NCBI GenBank assembly: GCA_964346185.1
Contig: CAYFTR010000002.1
Location: forward strand, 62,001 to 126,000
DNA from: JAAYJS01 sp964346185
GTDB lineage: Bacteria > Bacillota > Clostridia > Eubacteriales > Eubacteriaceae
Direction: 5' to 3'
DNA length: 64,000 bases
Shown here: piece by piece, positions 61,780 through 64,000 of the stretch
Numbering within the stretch: position 1 is the stretch's first letter
How the letters are laid out: each line of letters begins with the position of its first letter
Notes under the pieces: model-generated
Seen by the model: only the letters and a program-made list of their open reading frames with translations
The model's database searches: none
What the model was told of the DNA's origin: nothing
Made by a program: the position numbers and the translations under genes

Positions 61780-62649
61780 TTACACGATTTCCGTTACAAA
61801 GAATACAGCTATGATCCCGGGACCCGTATGAGCACCAATAATCGGCGCGATGAGATCTAAGTGAATGTTTTTTGTTCCGAAATTCGCTTCGATTGCTTTT
61901 TTCATCTTGTCTGCCAACTCCGGTGCGTCGGAATGACAGATGAGCACAACCTGATCTTTTAAATCTTCCCCTGTATTGTGCTCTTTCATGTATCGGATCA
62001 TTCCGGATATAAGCTTCTTTTCGCTTCTGGCTTTTTTTAATACCTTAATGGTGCCTTCTTGCGGATCAATATACAAAATAGGTTTTATGCCTAAAACATT
62101 ACCCAATACGGCCGATGTTTTGGATAAACGTCCACCTCTATAAAAATAGTTCAGGTCGTTTCCCGTAAACACGTGACGCACCCGACCTTTTAAACGATTT
62201 GCATAAGCCAGTGCCTCGTTAAAATCGGCACCGGATTGTACTTTTCGATACATATAGTAAACAAAAAGACCTAATCCTCCGGTTACGGAAAGGGTGTCGA
62301 CGATTTCCAGCAAAAAATTCGGGTACTCTTCCAATATTTTGTTTTTTGCAAGTATTGCGGTTTGGTAGGTTCCCGAGATACCGCGTGAAATCGGCATGCA
62401 GATGGTCGGTGTCCCTTCTTCCGCCGCCTGTTTAAAAGCTTTATAAAAATCGTGGTAGGTTAATTGAGAAGTCGAAAAGTATTCGCCCTCACGCATACGA
62501 CGATAAATATCCTTGCTTGTAATATCAATTCTGTCCAAATACGAGGTTTCCCCTTGTATTACATATAAAGGTAACCTGTCGATATTGATTTCTTTTTCTA
62601 AAATTTCAGTTAAATCGCAACTGGTGTCCGACAATAATTTTACTTTCAT
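61780..62649 (-). CDS. DegV-family fatty-acid-binding protein
   Basis: 289 residues. DegV fold with LLSDTSCDLTEIL, RMREGEYFSTSQLTYHDF, PISRGISGTYQTA, DTLSVTGGLGLFVYYM and YRGGRLSKTSAVLGNVLGIKPIL. Family members (FakB in Staphylococcus) bind fatty acids for phosphorylation by FakA; the ligand here is unverified. Precedes prfA, likely cotranscribed from the extended -10 promoter at 62687-62695. Confidence 0.92.
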   Translation of the reverse strand: MKVKLLSDTSCDLTEILEKEINIDRLPLYVIQGETSYLDRIDITSKDIYRRMREGEYFSTSQLTYHDFYKAFKQAAEEGTPTICMPISRGISGTYQTAILAKNKILEEYPNFLLEIVDTLSVTGGLGLFVYYMYRKVQSGADFNEALAYANRLKGRVRHVFTGNDLNYFYRGGRLSKTSAVLGNVLGIKPILYIDPQEGTIKVLKKARSEKKLISGMIRYMKEHNTGEDLKDQVVLICHSDAPELADKMKKAIEANFGTKNIHLDLIAPIIGAHTGPGIIAVFFVTEIV

Positions 62650-62686
62650 GATCTTTCTTTCTTTGCTATTGATGTTTTAATATTTG

Positions 62687-62695
62687 ATTATAGCA
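62687..62695 (-). promoter_or_regulatory. Extended -10 promoter for degV-prfA
   Basis: Minus strand TGC-TATAAT (62695-62687), about 38 bp upstream of the degV ATG; the -35 position (ATTTAA) is poor. Confidence 0.6.
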
Positions 62696-62703
62696 TACGG
62701 GCA

Positions 62704-63471
62704 TCAATCTTTAAATAAATCGTCGGCAATTTCCCTGGGATTGGCAAATAATTTTCTGCCTTTTGCCTCCAGGTAATCCGTGAGCCGCTTGCAGTCCAGG
62801 TTTACAATTAACTCATCGGGAACCTCTGCCAAATCCATAATGCGATCCGCGTAGGGAAATCGCCCCACGTCGGTATAAAAATGAGCATCGGAGCCGACAA
62901 TCATCGGAACTTCCCGTACCACACATTCCTTGGCGATTGCAACGCAATTTTCAAGGGAACCCAAACGGACAAACAGAGAGCCGTTGTTAATTTCTATCAT
63001 GGTGTTTGTCTTTTTTGCTTCGGCTACCACCGCCGGTATATCTATCGGGTAATTCGGATTCCCCAAGTGACAGATAAAATCGACGTAATCCCGATTCATC
63101 GCACCGATCACCGCATCGGTATGATCTTTTTTATTGGTTGGCGAAATACAAAATTCGTGTAAGGAGGCGGATATAATGTCCAAACGGTTTGTCTTTAAAG
63201 GGCGTTCGGGTACATCTACATTGCCTTGAGTGTCCAAGATGTTGCTTTCGATCCCCAGCAACAGTTTTACCCCCAACAATTCTCTGGGAATAATGCGATA
63301 GTTTGAAAAGAACATTGCCTCCGGTGCACCGGGAATGCCCGGTGCATGTTCCGTCATACAAAGTATTTCCAAGTTTGCAGCAACGGCACCGTGCACCAAC
63401 TCCGTTAAGGTGCTGTAAGCGTGACCACACGCTAAGGTGTGAGTATGTCCGTCCAACAAATAATTTCTCAT
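62704..63471 (-). CDS. PHP-domain phosphoesterase
   Basis: 255 residues. Metal-ligand motifs of the PHP family: DGHTHTLACGHAYSTL at the N-terminus, CMTEHAPG, LLGIESNILD, ISASLHEFC, DFICHLGNP, and GSDAHF. Resembles the YcdX/YtxM-type phosphatases; substrate unknown. Overlaps hprK by 4 bp (ATGA), a common Firmicutes pairing. Confidence 0.9.
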   Translation of the reverse strand: MRNYLLDGHTHTLACGHAYSTLTELVHGAVAANLEILCMTEHAPGIPGAPEAMFFSNYRIIPRELLGVKLLLGIESNILDTQGNVDVPERPLKTNRLDIISASLHEFCISPTNKKDHTDAVIGAMNRDYVDFICHLGNPNYPIDIPAVVAEAKKTNTMIEINNGSLFVRLGSLENCVAIAKECVVREVPMIVGSDAHFYTDVGRFPYADRIMDLAEVPDELIVNLDCKRLTDYLEAKGRKLFANPREIADDLFKD

Positions 63472-64000
63472 TTATTTTTCTCCAGTTTTGTTTCTTCTTC
63501 CAGCCTCAGGTTTTCTTGTGCAACGCGTTCACAAAATACTTGTGCCGAGTGGTATCCCATGGCTTTCATTCTGCTGTTAATCGCCGCCGCTTCGATAATC
63601 ACGGCCAAATTACGTCCGGTCGCAACGGGAATGCGTACCATCGGCACGGAGACACCCATTATGTCTTTTGTTTCTTCATCCAGCCCCAGGCGATCATAAT
63701 CGTGTTGGGTGCTCCATTTTTGTAATTCTATAACCAACTCAACCTGAGAGGACGTTTTAACCGAACGGGCACCGAAGAGGTGCAACACATCGATAATTCC
63801 GATACCCCGCACTTCCATATAATGGCGTAATAATTTTGGTGCCGTACCGAAAAGTATGCGATCCTGGTATTTTTTTATATCTACAACATCGTCGGCAATC
63901 AGGCAATTACCTCTTTGTAACAACTCCAGGGCGGTTTCACTTTTACCAATACCGCTGTCACCCATAATTAATACACCGACACCGTGTACATCCATAAAAA
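63468..64000 (-). CDS. hprK: HPr kinase/phosphorylase HprK (C-terminal catalytic part)
   Basis: Partial; the frame runs out of the window. About 177 C-terminal residues cover the catalytic domain: P-loop GDSGIGKSE, ADDVVDI, the HprK signature MEVRGIGIIDVLHLFGA and RIPVATGRNLAVIIEAAAINSRMKAMGY. The first Met seen (63995) is internal, since the family has about 130 N-terminal residues more. HprK phosphorylates HPr at Ser46 to mediate carbon catabolite control. Confidence 0.94.
   Translation of the reverse strand, partial: FMDVHGVGVLIMGDSGIGKSETALELLQRGNCLIADDVVDIKKYQDRILFGTAPKLLRHYMEVRGIGIIDVLHLFGARSVKTSSQVELVIELQKWSTQHDYDRLGLDEETKDIMGVSVPMVRIPVATGRNLAVIIEAAAINSRMKAMGYHSAQVFCERVAQENLRLEEETKLEKNK

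Noticed and set aside
1..64000. CRISPR arrays, insertion sequences, prophage genes
   Set aside because: No regularly spaced repeats, transposase, integrase or phage genes were seen in either strand.

Overview
The window is chromosomal DNA of an anaerobic, low-GC (about 40 % by eye), acetogenic Bacillota/Clostridia-type bacterium. Three things point there: Firmicutes-type housekeeping gene order (spoVG-glmU-prs-pth-mfd; secD-secF-recJ-apt-relA-dtd; yicC-gmk-rpoZ-priA-def-fmt; ylm/sepF cluster; hprK), a SpoVG, and a complete carbonyl branch of the Wood-Ljungdahl pathway. The genus cannot be fixed from the sequence. Nearly every gene is on the minus strand; only rqcH and an EamA transporter are on the plus strand. 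A run of 100 N at 42770-42869 is an assembly gap that cuts two genes. I see no CRISPR array, insertion sequence or prophage.

Layout. 1-6657: yicC-gmk-rpoZ-priA-def-fmt-Zn peptidase-rsmB (RNA turnover, nucleotide and translation-initiation functions, replication restart). 6847-8622: rqcH. 8619-13148: rluD, ylmH, yggT, sepF, yggS, an HlyD-like protein and tRNA-Pro. 13263-26762: rseC, aspS, hemZ-like, MBL hydrolase, dtd, relA, apt, recJ, secF, secD, queG, engB. 26753-37871: lon, clpX, clpP, tig, a PPIC lipoprotein foldase, mfd. 37923-41504: pth, prs, glmU, spoVG. 41670-43678: a PurM-fold kinase (possible alpha-ribazole kinase), a cut VanY-type carboxypeptidase, the gap, a cut small protein, a DUF3842 protein and a CooT-like nickel protein. 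44142-59404: the CODH/ACS region. 59648-60571: EamA permease. 60692-64000: prfA, degV, a PHP phosphoesterase, hprK (cut by the window end).

The CODH/ACS region reads, in transcription order, acsF/cooC - RACo activator (acsV) - DUF3786 - acsD - acsC - acsE - acsA/cooS - cooC - acsB, which from memory is the order in Acetobacterium/Eubacterium-type acetogens. AcsE moves methyl from methyl-THF to the corrinoid protein AcsCD, RACo re-activates the corrinoid, CooS makes CO, and AcsB joins methyl, CO and CoA at its Ni-Fe-S A-cluster. Unusually, a strong terminator after this acsB is followed by a second unit with its own promoter: a protein with 31 His in its first 72 residues, then a second full-length acsB. 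Beyond it lie a CooT-like protein, a DUF3842 protein and a truncated paralogue of the His-rich protein's C-terminal domain. I read these as a second ACS with a dedicated nickel-handling set.

Other notable points: PriA has lost all recognisable helicase motifs but keeps its zinc cysteines; a promoter-terminator pair of about 60 nt lies antisense between acsE and cooS; a perfect 20-bp inverted repeat covers the rseC stop codon; and several structured intergenic elements are unexplained.
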